This document shows positions 37,175 through 44,071 of a stretch of 64,000 nt of DNA, in pieces; positions within the stretch are counted from its first letter, which is position 1, and every line of letters begins with the position of its first letter. This DNA is from Streptomyces gossypii (GTDB lineage Bacteria > Actinomycetota > Actinomycetes > Streptomycetales > Streptomycetaceae). A model generated the notes under the pieces. It saw only the letters and a program-made list of their open reading frames with translations. It did no database searches and had not been told where the DNA came from. A program made the translations under genes and the position numbers. The stretch spans positions 434,001 to 498,000 of the forward strand of contig NZ_JAJAGO010000004.1 of assembly GCF_025165795.1 (NCBI RefSeq). Reading direction: 5' to 3'.

Positions 37175-37188
37175 TGAGAGCGCTCTCG
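37175..37188 (+). promoter_or_regulatory. LacI-type palindromic operator before the serine protease
   Basis: TGAGAGCGCTCTCG contains a perfect 12-bp palindrome (37176-37187). It closely resembles the Streptomyces CebR-type box TGGGAGCGCTCCCA, recognised by LacI-family repressors. It is about 55 bp upstream of the protease start, where it could block transcription. Confidence 0.55.
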
Positions 37189-37242
37189 TACGACCTGTTC
37201 CACACCCCCGGAAAAGCTGGAACGACTGAAGGGTCAAGTACC

Positions 37243-38415
37243 TTGAGACGCACGACGAGTCTGCGCACCGGAATATCCGCACTACTCCTCCTGGGCAGCT
37301 GGGCGGCCTTCGGCACGGCCCCGGCAGCGGCCGCACCGCCCCCCGCCTCCCCGACCGCGCCCTCCTCCCCCGCCACCACACCGCCGGCCTCCCCCGGCCT
37401 GCTCACCGCCATGCAGCAGGATCTTGGCCTGACGAAGAGTCAGGCGAAGGAGCGCCTGGCCGCCGAGAAGACCGCCACCGCCCTCGAGGGGAAGGCGGTA
37501 CGCGCCGCGGGAGAGTCCTTCGGCGGCTCCTGGTTCGACGCGGCCAGCGGAAAGCTGACCGTGGCCGTCACGGACCGGGACCAGGCCGAGGCCGTCCGCG
37601 CGACGGGCGCCGAGACCACGCTGGTGACCCACTCGGCACGGCACCTGGACGGCGTCAAGGAGAAGATCGACGCGCTCCCGGCCCCTTCCGGCGTCAGCAG
37701 CTGGCACGTTGACCCGAGCGGCAACCGGGTCGTGGTGAACGTGGTCGCCGAAGAGCGGCGTGACAACGATGTCCGGGCCTTCCTCGACCGCGCCCGTCGC
37801 ACCGGGCCCGTCCAGGTCGAGGAGATCGCCGCGCGGCCGGAGACCTTCGCGGCCGGGACCGTGGGCGGCGACCCGTACTACACCGGCAACGTCCGCTGTT
37901 CGATCGGCTTCTCGGTACACGGCGGCTTCGTGACAGCCGGGCACTGCGGCGGTACCGGCTCGGCGGTCCGCGGCTGGGACGGCTCCTCGATCGGCGCGTT
38001 CCAGGGATCGTCCTTCCCCGGTAACGACTACGCCTGGGTCAGCGTCGGCAACGGGTGGTGGACCGTCCCCGTCGTGCTCGGCTGGGGCACCATCCCCGAC
38101 CAGCTGGTCCGCGGCTCCAACGAGGCTCCCGTGGGCGCCTCGATATGCCGCTCCGGCTCCACGACGCACTGGCGCTGCGGCAGCGTTCTCGCCAAGAACG
38201 AGACCGTCAACTACAGCCAGGGCGCGGTGCACCAGATGACGAAGACGAGCGCCTGCGCCGAAGGCGGCGACTCCGGCGGCTCCTTCATCAGCGGTGACCA
38301 GGCGCAGGGCGTGACCTCCGGCGGCTGGGGCAACTGCAGCAGCGGAGGCGAGACCTGGCACCAGCCGGTGAACGAGATCCTCAACCGGTACGGCCTCACC
38401 CTGCACACCGCCTGA
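37243..38415 (+). CDS. secreted streptogrisin-type serine protease (S1 family) precursor
   Basis: The protein is 390 aa from TTG 37243, preceded by AAGGG; TTG starts are common in streptogrisin genes. A signal peptide (about residues 1-32, R-R-T-T then a hydrophobic core ending A-A-A-A) is followed by an alpha-lytic-type propeptide. The mature chymotrypsin-like domain begins near residue 205. The catalytic triad is His234 (T-A-G-H-C), Asp262 (N-D-Y-A) and Ser344 (G-D-S-G-G). Cys pairs fit the three usual disulfides. It digests extracellular protein. A LacI-type operator lies upstream and a strong terminator downstream. Confidence 0.94.
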   Translation: MRRTTSLRTGISALLLLGSWAAFGTAPAAAAPPPASPTAPSSPATTPPASPGLLTAMQQDLGLTKSQAKERLAAEKTATALEGKAVRAAGESFGGSWFDAASGKLTVAVTDRDQAEAVRATGAETTLVTHSARHLDGVKEKIDALPAPSGVSSWHVDPSGNRVVVNVVAEERRDNDVRAFLDRARRTGPVQVEEIAARPETFAAGTVGGDPYYTGNVRCSIGFSVHGGFVTAGHCGGTGSAVRGWDGSSIGAFQGSSFPGNDYAWVSVGNGWWTVPVVLGWGTIPDQLVRGSNEAPVGASICRSGSTTHWRCGSVLAKNETVNYSQGAVHQMTKTSACAEGGDSGGSFISGDQAQGVTSGGWGNCSSGGETWHQPVNEILNRYGLTLHTA

Positions 38416-38464
38416 CCCGCACCGCGCCTGACCCGCATCGCGCCTGACGGGCATCGCGCCTGAC
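38410..38464. repeat. 16-bp tandem repeat across the protease stop codon
   Basis: GCCTGAC recurs at 38410, 38426, 38442 and 38458, exactly 16 bp apart, with most intervening bases also repeated (CCGCAYCGC). The first unit contains the protease stop codon. The repeat probably arose by slippage. Confidence 0.75.
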
Positions 38465-38479
38465 AGGGGCACCGACCCG

Positions 38480-38516
38480 CTCCGGCCGAGGTCTTCACCG
38501 AGGACCTCGGCCGGAG
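38480..38516 (+). terminator. hairpin terminator after the serine protease
   Basis: A perfect 14-bp stem (38480-38493 with 38503-38516) with a 9-base loop lies between the converging protease and nei genes. It can serve both directions. Confidence 0.85.
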
Positions 38517-38545
38517 CAGGTGTGCTGCCAGGCAGCCCGGCACCG

Positions 38546-39367
38546 TCAGCGGTGCTGGCAGCTCGGGCACCAGAAGAGATTGCGGGCGGCGAGACCGGCG
38601 GTGCGGATCTCGCCGCCGCAGAGGTGGCACGGCATCGTGGCGCGACGGTAGACGTAGACCTCCCCGCCGTGATCATCCACCCGGGGAGCGCGCCTCATGG
38701 CCTCGGGGGTGTGCTCCGGCCGCACTGTATCGATCCGGCCGATTCGAACACCCTCCCGCATCAGCATGCCCAAGTCCGCCCACAGGGCGTCCCATTCGGT
38801 GCGGGCGAGGTCACGGCCCGCACGGTACGGGTCGATACCGTGCCGGAAGAGCACCTCGGCACGGTAGACGTTGCCCACACCGGCGACGACCTTCTGATCC
38901 ATCAGCAGGGCGGCGATGGTGGTCCGGCTGCGCGATATCCGGGCCCAGGCACGGTCGGGGTCGTCCCCGGTCCGCAGCGGGTCGGGGCCGAGGCGGTCGG
39001 CGACGGCCCGCTTCTCGTCCCCGGTGATCAGCCCGCAGCGGGTGGGGCCGCGCAGATCGGCATACGCCTCCCCGGTGGCGAGACGCAGCCGGATCTGCCC
39101 GACCGGCGCGGGCGCGGGGCCCGTACCGAAGCGGAAGGTGCCGTACAGGCCGAGATGGATGTGCACCCAGCCGACGGCCTCGGCGGATTCTCCGAAGCCG
39201 AGGAAGAGATGCTTGCCGTGCGCGTCCGTCTCCCGCAGCACATGGCCGTCGAGCAGCGCGGCCCCGTCGGAGAACTTGCCCTGCGGGCTGGACGTGGACA
39301 CGGAGCGGCCGCCGAACGTCTGCTGGTGGTCGGCGGCCAGTCGGTGGATCGTGTGCCCCTCGGGCAT
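38546..39367 (-). CDS. Fpg/Nei-family DNA glycosylase (endonuclease VIII type)
   Basis: The 273 aa start at ATG 39367. After removal of Met, the catalytic Pro-Glu of M-P-E-G-H-T-I-H forms the Schiff base with damaged DNA. A helix-two-turn-helix domain (V-A-G-V-G-N-V-Y-R-A-E) and a C-terminal zinc finger (C-H-L-C ... C-P-S-C) are complete. The P-E-G-H start points to the Nei (endonuclease VIII) branch rather than Fpg. It excises oxidised bases and nicks the strand. It is probably coexpressed with rpiB, although a repeat element separates them. Confidence 0.95.
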   Translation of the reverse strand: MPEGHTIHRLAADHQQTFGGRSVSTSSPQGKFSDGAALLDGHVLRETDAHGKHLFLGFGESAEAVGWVHIHLGLYGTFRFGTGPAPAPVGQIRLRLATGEAYADLRGPTRCGLITGDEKRAVADRLGPDPLRTGDDPDRAWARISRSRTTIAALLMDQKVVAGVGNVYRAEVLFRHGIDPYRAGRDLARTEWDALWADLGMLMREGVRIGRIDTVRPEHTPEAMRRAPRVDDHGGEVYVYRRATMPCHLCGGEIRTAGLAARNLFWCPSCQHR

Positions 39368-39406
39368 GGCTCCCCTCCGGGAGGCGTGCGGGCTCGACCG
39401 GCCCTT

Positions 39407-39478
39407 GGGCGTGTTCCGGAAGTCGCGCCGGTAAGGCCCGCGGCGCCGCGGGCCAGGCGAAACCTTCGGAACCCGGCC
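39407..39478. repeat. short MITE-like derivative between nei and rpiB
   Basis: The left end GGGCGTGTTCCGGAAGTCGC resembles the end of the 35583 element (GGGCGTGTTGGAGAAGTAGC), and the right end carries an imperfect inverted copy (ACCTTCGGAAC). A perfect 20-bp palindrome occupies 39435-39454. The element is far shorter than the other two copies. Confidence 0.55.
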
Positions 39479-39960
39479 TAGGCCGGGTGGTGGGCCGGGA
39501 TGGGCGGGAGGTCGCCGGTCGCCTCGTAGGCGGAGAGCATCTCGATCCGCCGGGTGTGCCGGTCCTCGCCGGAGTACGGCGTGTTCAGGAAGGTCTCCAC
39601 GAAGCTCACCGCCTCGTCGGTTGTGTGCATCCGGGCGCCGACGCTGATCACGTTGGCTTCGTTGTGCTCCCGGCCGAGCGCGGCCGTCTTCTCGCTCCAG
39701 GCGAGCACGCAGCGCACCCCCCGGACCTTGTTCGCCGCGATCTGCTCGCCGTTGCCGGAGCCGCCGATGACGATGCCACGGGACTCGGCGTCCGCGGCGG
39801 TGCGCTCCGCGGCGCGGAGGCAGAACGGCGGGTAGTCGTCCTGGGCGTCGAAGATGTGCGGCCCGCAGTCGACGGGCTCGTGGCCCGCCGACCTGAGCCA
39901 TTCGACGAGGTGGTTCTTGAGTTCGTAGCCGGCGTGATCGGAGCCGAGGTAGACGCGCAT
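39478..39960 (-). CDS. rpiB: ribose-5-phosphate isomerase B
   Basis: The 160 aa begin M-R-V-Y-L-G-S-D-H-A-G, the RpiB signature. It interconverts ribose-5-phosphate and ribulose-5-phosphate in the pentose phosphate pathway. The active-site loop reads G-S-G-N-G-E-Q, with Glu in place of the Cys used by the E. coli enzyme, as known for actinobacterial RpiB. The His and Arg of the phosphate site are present (H-N-E-A-N, R-x-H-T-R-R). Length is normal. Confidence 0.96.
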   Translation of the reverse strand: MRVYLGSDHAGYELKNHLVEWLRSAGHEPVDCGPHIFDAQDDYPPFCLRAAERTAADAESRGIVIGGSGNGEQIAANKVRGVRCVLAWSEKTAALGREHNEANVISVGARMHTTDEAVSFVETFLNTPYSGEDRHTRRIEMLSAYEATGDLPPIPAHHPA

Positions 39961-40007
39961 GGAGGGAGTCTAATTCGACTTCGGACGGCGGCTGGTCGGC
40001 CCGGTGC

Positions 40008-40607
40008 TCAGTCGCGCCCGCCGATGAGCTTCCAGGCCGCCGGCAGCGCGCCCATCGCCAGCGCCGCCTTGAGCCCGTCACCGATCAGGAAGGGCACCAG
40101 ACCGGCGGAGAGTGCCTCGCCCGCCGTCATACCCGTGGCCAGCGCGAGGTACGGCACTCCCACGCCGTAGATGATCGCCATCCCGGCGGCCATCGTCCCG
40201 GCCGTACGGAACACGCCGCGGTCGCCGCCGCGCCGGGCCAGCGCGCCCACGACCGTCGCGGCGATCAGCATGCCGAGGATGTAACCGAAGGAGGGGAACG
40301 AGGCACCGGACTGCGTCTCGGAGAACCACGGCATCCCGGCGACACCGGCGACCACGTACAGCGCCAGCGAGAGGAAGCCGCGGCGCGCGCCCATCGAGGC
40401 GCCCACGAGCAGCGCGGCGAAGGTCTGCCCGGTGACCGGTACCGGGGAGCCCGGCACCGGGACGGCGATCTGTGCGGCCACCCCGGTCAGTGCCGCTCCG
40501 CCGAGGACGAGGACCGCGTCGCGGGCCCGGGCGCGGCCGGCGCTGGAGGCGGGCAGCACGTCGGCGAGGACGGCGCCGGGGCGGATGGTGGTGACCTGGA
40601 TGCTCAT
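40008..40607 (-). CDS. bioY: BioY-family biotin transporter (ECF S component)
   Basis: This 199-aa integral membrane protein has six hydrophobic helices and the BioY motif around P-V-P-V-T-G-Q-T-F-A and A-R-R-G-F-L-S-L. It imports biotin, either alone or with ECF ATPase and T subunits encoded elsewhere. The first 25 residues are a short hydrophilic extension. It is divergent from the amino-acid permease, sharing a 249-bp upstream region in which I see no clear BirA-type operator. Confidence 0.93.
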   Translation of the reverse strand: MSIQVTTIRPGAVLADVLPASSAGRARARDAVLVLGGAALTGVAAQIAVPVPGSPVPVTGQTFAALLVGASMGARRGFLSLALYVVAGVAGMPWFSETQSGASFPSFGYILGMLIAATVVGALARRGGDRGVFRTAGTMAAGMAIIYGVGVPYLALATGMTAGEALSAGLVPFLIGDGLKAALAMGALPAAWKLIGGRD

Positions 40608-40856
40608 CGGGACTCCGGTTCGGGGACGGGACGGTGCGGGGACCGTCCGACGCTAACGGACTCGGGCGGTGATCTCCTCGATCGTCGCGTGAGCTTGGTG
40701 ACACTGGGTCCGTCCGGGCGGAAACCCCGGGGTGTGATGAGTCACATCGGTGTTGCCCCGCCCGTCTTGCGCTGCCGACACTGTGCCGAACTGGAATGCT
40801 CTGTTCCACCCTCGACCCGCTCTCTTCCGACCCCCACGGAACGGCTCCCCCCACTT

Positions 40857-42305
40857 ATGACGGCTACCGACAAACACTCCGCCGGCAATTCCGCGGAACC
40901 TCCTTCCGGCCCCGGCGCGGCCCTGGAGCCCAGCGCTCTGACCCACGGCCTCAAGCAGCGCCACCTGTCCATGATCGCGCTCGGCGGGGTCATCGGGGCC
41001 GGGCTCTTCGTCGGCTCGGGCGCGGGCATCGCGGCCGCCGGACCGTCCATCGTGCTCGCGTACGCCGCCTCCGGCCTGCTGGTCATGCTCGTGATGCGGA
41101 TGCTCGGCGAGATGTCGGCGGCCAATCCGGCCTCCGGGTCGTTCTCCGTGCACGCCGAGCGGGCGATAGGACCGTGGGCGGGCTTCACGGTGGGCTGGAT
41201 CTTCTGGGGTCTGCTGTGCGTGGCCATCGCGGTCGAGGGGATCGGCGCGGCGGAGATCATGACGGGCTGGTTCCCGGGAACCGAGTCGTGGATGTGGGTC
41301 GCGCTGTTCATGCTCGCCTTCTGCGGCACGAACCTCACCTCGGTGCGGAACTACGGCGAGTACGAGTTCTGGTTCGCCGCGGTGAAGATCCTCGCGATCG
41401 TGGCCTTCCTGGTGCTCGGCCTCCTCGCCGTCCTCGGCCTGCTGCCCAGTACCGAACCGCCGGGGACCTCCCATCTCACCGGGAACGGCGGCTTCTTCCC
41501 CAACGGGACGGACGGCCTGATCGTGGGGCTGCTCGCCTCGGTCTTCGCGTACGGCGGCCTGGAGACGGTGACCATCGCCGCCGCCGAGTCCGAGAACCCG
41601 GTGCGCGGCGTCGCCAAGGCGGTGCGTACGGCGATGTGGCGGATCTCGGTCTTCTACGTCGGCTCGATGCTGGTGATCGTCACCCTTGTCGACTGGGACG
41701 ACAAGGCGGTCGCGGGCGGACCGTACGCGGCCGCGCTGGACGAGTTGGGCATCCCGGCCGCCGCCGAGGTGATGGACGTGGTGGTGCTGATCGCGCTGCT
41801 CTCCGCGATGAACGCCAACATCTACGGCGCCTCGCGCATGTCCTACTCGCTGGTGGCGCGGGGTGAGGGACCCGCCTTCTTCAGCAGGGTCTCCAAGGGC
41901 GTCCCGCGCCGTACCGTCCTGGCCTCCTCCGCCTTCGGCTTCTTCGCGGTGCTGCTGAGCTACTGGTGGCCGGAGACGGTCTTCACCTGGCTGCTGAACA
42001 TGGTGGGCGCGGCGGTGCTGGTGGTCTGGGGCTTCATCGCGTGTGCACAGCTGCGCAACCGGCGCGTCCTGGAGCGGGAGGCTCCCGAGAAGCTGGTGGT
42101 GCGGATGTGGCTGTACCCGGCGCTGACCTGGGTATCGCTGGCCGCCATCGCCGCGATCCTGCTGCTGATGCTGCGGGAGGACAACACGCGGACGCAGCTG
42201 TACTTCACGGCGGGGCTGACGGCGTCGCTGGCGGCGATCGGTGTCGTCCGTCAGCGGGCGACGGCCCGCCGCTCGTCCGGCGAACCGGAGCAGCCGGCGA
42301 GCTGA
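40857..42305 (+). CDS. amino acid permease (APC superfamily, AAT family)
   Basis: The protein is 482 aa from ATG 40857; the frame is open 168 bp further upstream, but similarity starts here. About twelve TM helices are present. The family signature is G-G-V-I-G-A-G-L-F-V-G-S-G in the first helix, with the upstream H-G-L-K-Q-R-H-L-S-M typical of GABA, proline or aromatic amino-acid permeases. The exact substrate is unclear. A hairpin terminator follows, and sodF lies beyond. Confidence 0.92.
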   Translation: MTATDKHSAGNSAEPPSGPGAALEPSALTHGLKQRHLSMIALGGVIGAGLFVGSGAGIAAAGPSIVLAYAASGLLVMLVMRMLGEMSAANPASGSFSVHAERAIGPWAGFTVGWIFWGLLCVAIAVEGIGAAEIMTGWFPGTESWMWVALFMLAFCGTNLTSVRNYGEYEFWFAAVKILAIVAFLVLGLLAVLGLLPSTEPPGTSHLTGNGGFFPNGTDGLIVGLLASVFAYGGLETVTIAAAESENPVRGVAKAVRTAMWRISVFYVGSMLVIVTLVDWDDKAVAGGPYAAALDELGIPAAAEVMDVVVLIALLSAMNANIYGASRMSYSLVARGEGPAFFSRVSKGVPRRTVLASSAFGFFAVLLSYWWPETVFTWLLNMVGAAVLVVWGFIACAQLRNRRVLEREAPEKLVVRMWLYPALTWVSLAAIAAILLLMLREDNTRTQLYFTAGLTASLAAIGVVRQRATARRSSGEPEQPAS

Positions 42306-42325
42306 GCCGGACTCGGACCGAACCG

Positions 42326-42360
42326 AGCGGGGTGGCCCGGCAAGCCCGTGCCACCCCGCT
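42326..42360 (+). terminator. hairpin terminator after the amino acid permease
   Basis: A perfect 11-bp stem (42326-42336 with 42350-42360) has a 13-base loop and is followed by TTTC. It isolates the permease transcript from the sodF promoter. Confidence 0.8.
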
Positions 42361-42390
42361 TTCGCATGCCCTCTTGCTGCTAGCGTGCTC

Positions 42391-42407
42391 CTGCAAGTAA
42401 GTTGCAA
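42391..42407 (+). promoter_or_regulatory. Nur (nickel-responsive Fur family) operator upstream of sodF
   Basis: CTGCAA-GTAAG-TTGCAA matches the Nur box tTGCaa-N5-ttGCAA in all but the first base. It lies 27 bp before the sodF start. In S. coelicolor, Nur with nickel represses sodF so that the Ni enzyme SodN is used instead; the same switch is expected here. Confidence 0.82.
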
Positions 42408-42433
42408 TAAGGATCGGCCCGGAGGGAAACAGC

Positions 42434-43084
42434 ATGGCGACCTACTCACTGCCGGAGCTCCCGTACGACTACGCATCGCTCGAGCCGGTCATCAGCGGCG
42501 AGATCATCGAGCTGCACCACGACAAGCACCACGCGGCCTATGTGAAGGGGGCGAACGACACCCTGGAGCAGTTGGCGGAGGCGCGGGAGACGGACCAGTG
42601 GGGCTCGGTGAACGGCCTGGAGAAGAGCCTGGCCTTCCACTTGTCCGGGCACATCCTGCACAGCATCTACTGGCGGAACATGGCGGGTGACGGCGGCGGC
42701 GAGCCGCTGGAGCAGGACGGCACCGGCGAGCTGGCGGACGCGATCGCCGAATCCTTCGGCGGCTTCGCCCGGTTCAAGGCGCAGATGTCCAAGGCCGCGG
42801 CGACCACCCAGGGCTCCGGCTGGGGCGTGCTGGCGTACGAACCGCTGAGCGGGCGGCTGGTCGTGGAGCAGGTCTACGACCATCAGGGGAACGTCGGCCA
42901 GGGGTCGGTGCCGCTCCTGGTCTTCGACGCCTGGGAGCACGCCTTCTATCTCCAGTACCGGAACCAGAAGGTGGACTTCGTCGAGGCCATGTGGCGGGTC
43001 GTCGACTGGCAGGACGTCTCGCGGCGCTACCGGGCCGCCAGGGAGCGCGCCGACGTGCTGCTGCTGGCGCCCGCAGCCCGGTAG
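42434..43084 (+). CDS. sodF: superoxide dismutase, Fe-type
   Basis: This 216-aa protein is preceded by GGAGGG. It dismutates superoxide in the cytoplasm. Metal ligands are visible: His in L-H-H-D-K-H-H, His in L-H-S-I-Y-W, and Asp and His in F-D-A-W-E-H-A-F-Y. The sequence pattern fits the Streptomyces Fe(Zn) enzyme. The Nur box immediately upstream supports nickel-dependent repression. It is convergent with the DsbA-fold gene, sharing a strong hairpin. Confidence 0.95.
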   Translation: MATYSLPELPYDYASLEPVISGEIIELHHDKHHAAYVKGANDTLEQLAEARETDQWGSVNGLEKSLAFHLSGHILHSIYWRNMAGDGGGEPLEQDGTGELADAIAESFGGFARFKAQMSKAAATTQGSGWGVLAYEPLSGRLVVEQVYDHQGNVGQGSVPLLVFDAWEHAFYLQYRNQKVDFVEAMWRVVDWQDVSRRYRAARERADVLLLAPAAR

Positions 43085-43191
43085 GCCCGCAGCCCGGCGA
43101 GCCCGGAGCCCAGCAGGCCCGCAGGCCCGCAGGCCGGTATCTCCTGCCCTCGTGACCGTCTTCTCACCGTTCACGGGCAGGCGGCGGAAAG

Positions 43192-43230
43192 GGCCGGCCC
43201 CCGTGTGGACGTGACACACGGGGGCCGGCC
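43192..43230. terminator. bidirectional hairpin terminator between sodF and the DsbA-fold gene
   Basis: A perfect 16-bp stem (43192-43207 with 43215-43230) closes on the 7-base loop GACGTGA. A degenerate GC-rich short repeat (43075-43136, CCCGCAG-like) precedes it. Confidence 0.88.
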
Positions 43231-43246
43231 TCCGACGGGCGGCGCC

Positions 43247-43876
43247 TCAGTCGAACTGCGGGTCCGCGTCCCTGGTCCGCTTCAGCTCGTAGAAGCCCGG
43301 CGTCGACGCCACCATCAGCGTGCCGTCCCACAGCCGTGCGGCTGCCTCCCCCTTGGGCGCCGGGGTGACGACCGGCCCGAAGAAGGCGATCTGCTCGCCA
43401 TCCGCGCCGGGCACCGCGATCACCGGAGTCCCCACGTCCTGGCCGACCAGGTCGATGCCCCGCTTGTGTGACGCGCGCAGCTCGGTGTCGTAATCCGTGG
43501 AATCCGCCGCGTCCACCAGCTCGGCGGGCAGCCCGGCATCCCCGAGTGCGGCGGCGATGGCCTCGCGTGACTGCCCCAGGCCCTTGTTGTGGAAGCGCGT
43601 GCCCAGCGCCTCGTAGAGCTTGCCGAGGGCCTCGCCGCCGTGCTCCCGCTCAGCGGCGATGCAGACGCGGACCGGACCCCAGCCGCGCGTCAGCATGTCC
43701 CGGTAGTCCTGGGAGATCTCGTCCATCTTCGGCTCGTTCAGCACCGACAGGCTCATCACGTGCCAGCGGACCTCGACCTCGCGGACCTTCTCCACCTCCA
43801 CCATCCACCGGGAGGTCATCCACGCCCAAGGGCAAATCGGGTCGAACCAGAAGTCGACAGGGGTCTTGTCGGACAT
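43247..43876 (-). CDS. DsbA-fold oxidoreductase, mycothiol-dependent nitroreductase Rv2466c-like
   Basis: The 209 aa start at ATG 43876 after AGGAGAG. A thioredoxin/DsbA fold with an inserted helical domain matches the Rv2466c-like family. The active site reads D-P-I-C-P-W-A-W, so the second Cys of CPWC is Ala, leaving a single-thiol site. There is no signal peptide, so it is cytoplasmic. Rv2466c uses mycothiol, the actinobacterial thiol. A one-Cys enzyme could still form a mixed disulfide with mycothiol; that is inference. Confidence 0.88.
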   Translation of the reverse strand: MSDKTPVDFWFDPICPWAWMTSRWMVEVEKVREVEVRWHVMSLSVLNEPKMDEISQDYRDMLTRGWGPVRVCIAAEREHGGEALGKLYEALGTRFHNKGLGQSREAIAAALGDAGLPAELVDAADSTDYDTELRASHKRGIDLVGQDVGTPVIAVPGADGEQIAFFGPVVTPAPKGEAAARLWDGTLMVASTPGFYELKRTRDADPQFD

Positions 43877-44071
43877 TTTCGCGCTCTCCTATGCGTAAGC
43901 CGGCCAATGACATCCACTGTGCCGGAGCAACGTACGCGCTGGCGGGGCCATTCCCCGTGTATGCGCCACGAGGCCCGCGTGCGATGCTGATCTGCGGTGT
44001 CCGGTGTCCGGAATCCGAGATCGGGCGTGTGCGCGCTACCAGAATCAGACGCGAGACAAGGGAGTCACGTC

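Noticed and set aside
40653..42476. Minus-strand frame of about 600 codons across the permease gene
   Set aside because: His/Arg/Gly-rich shadow of a clear twelve-helix permease.
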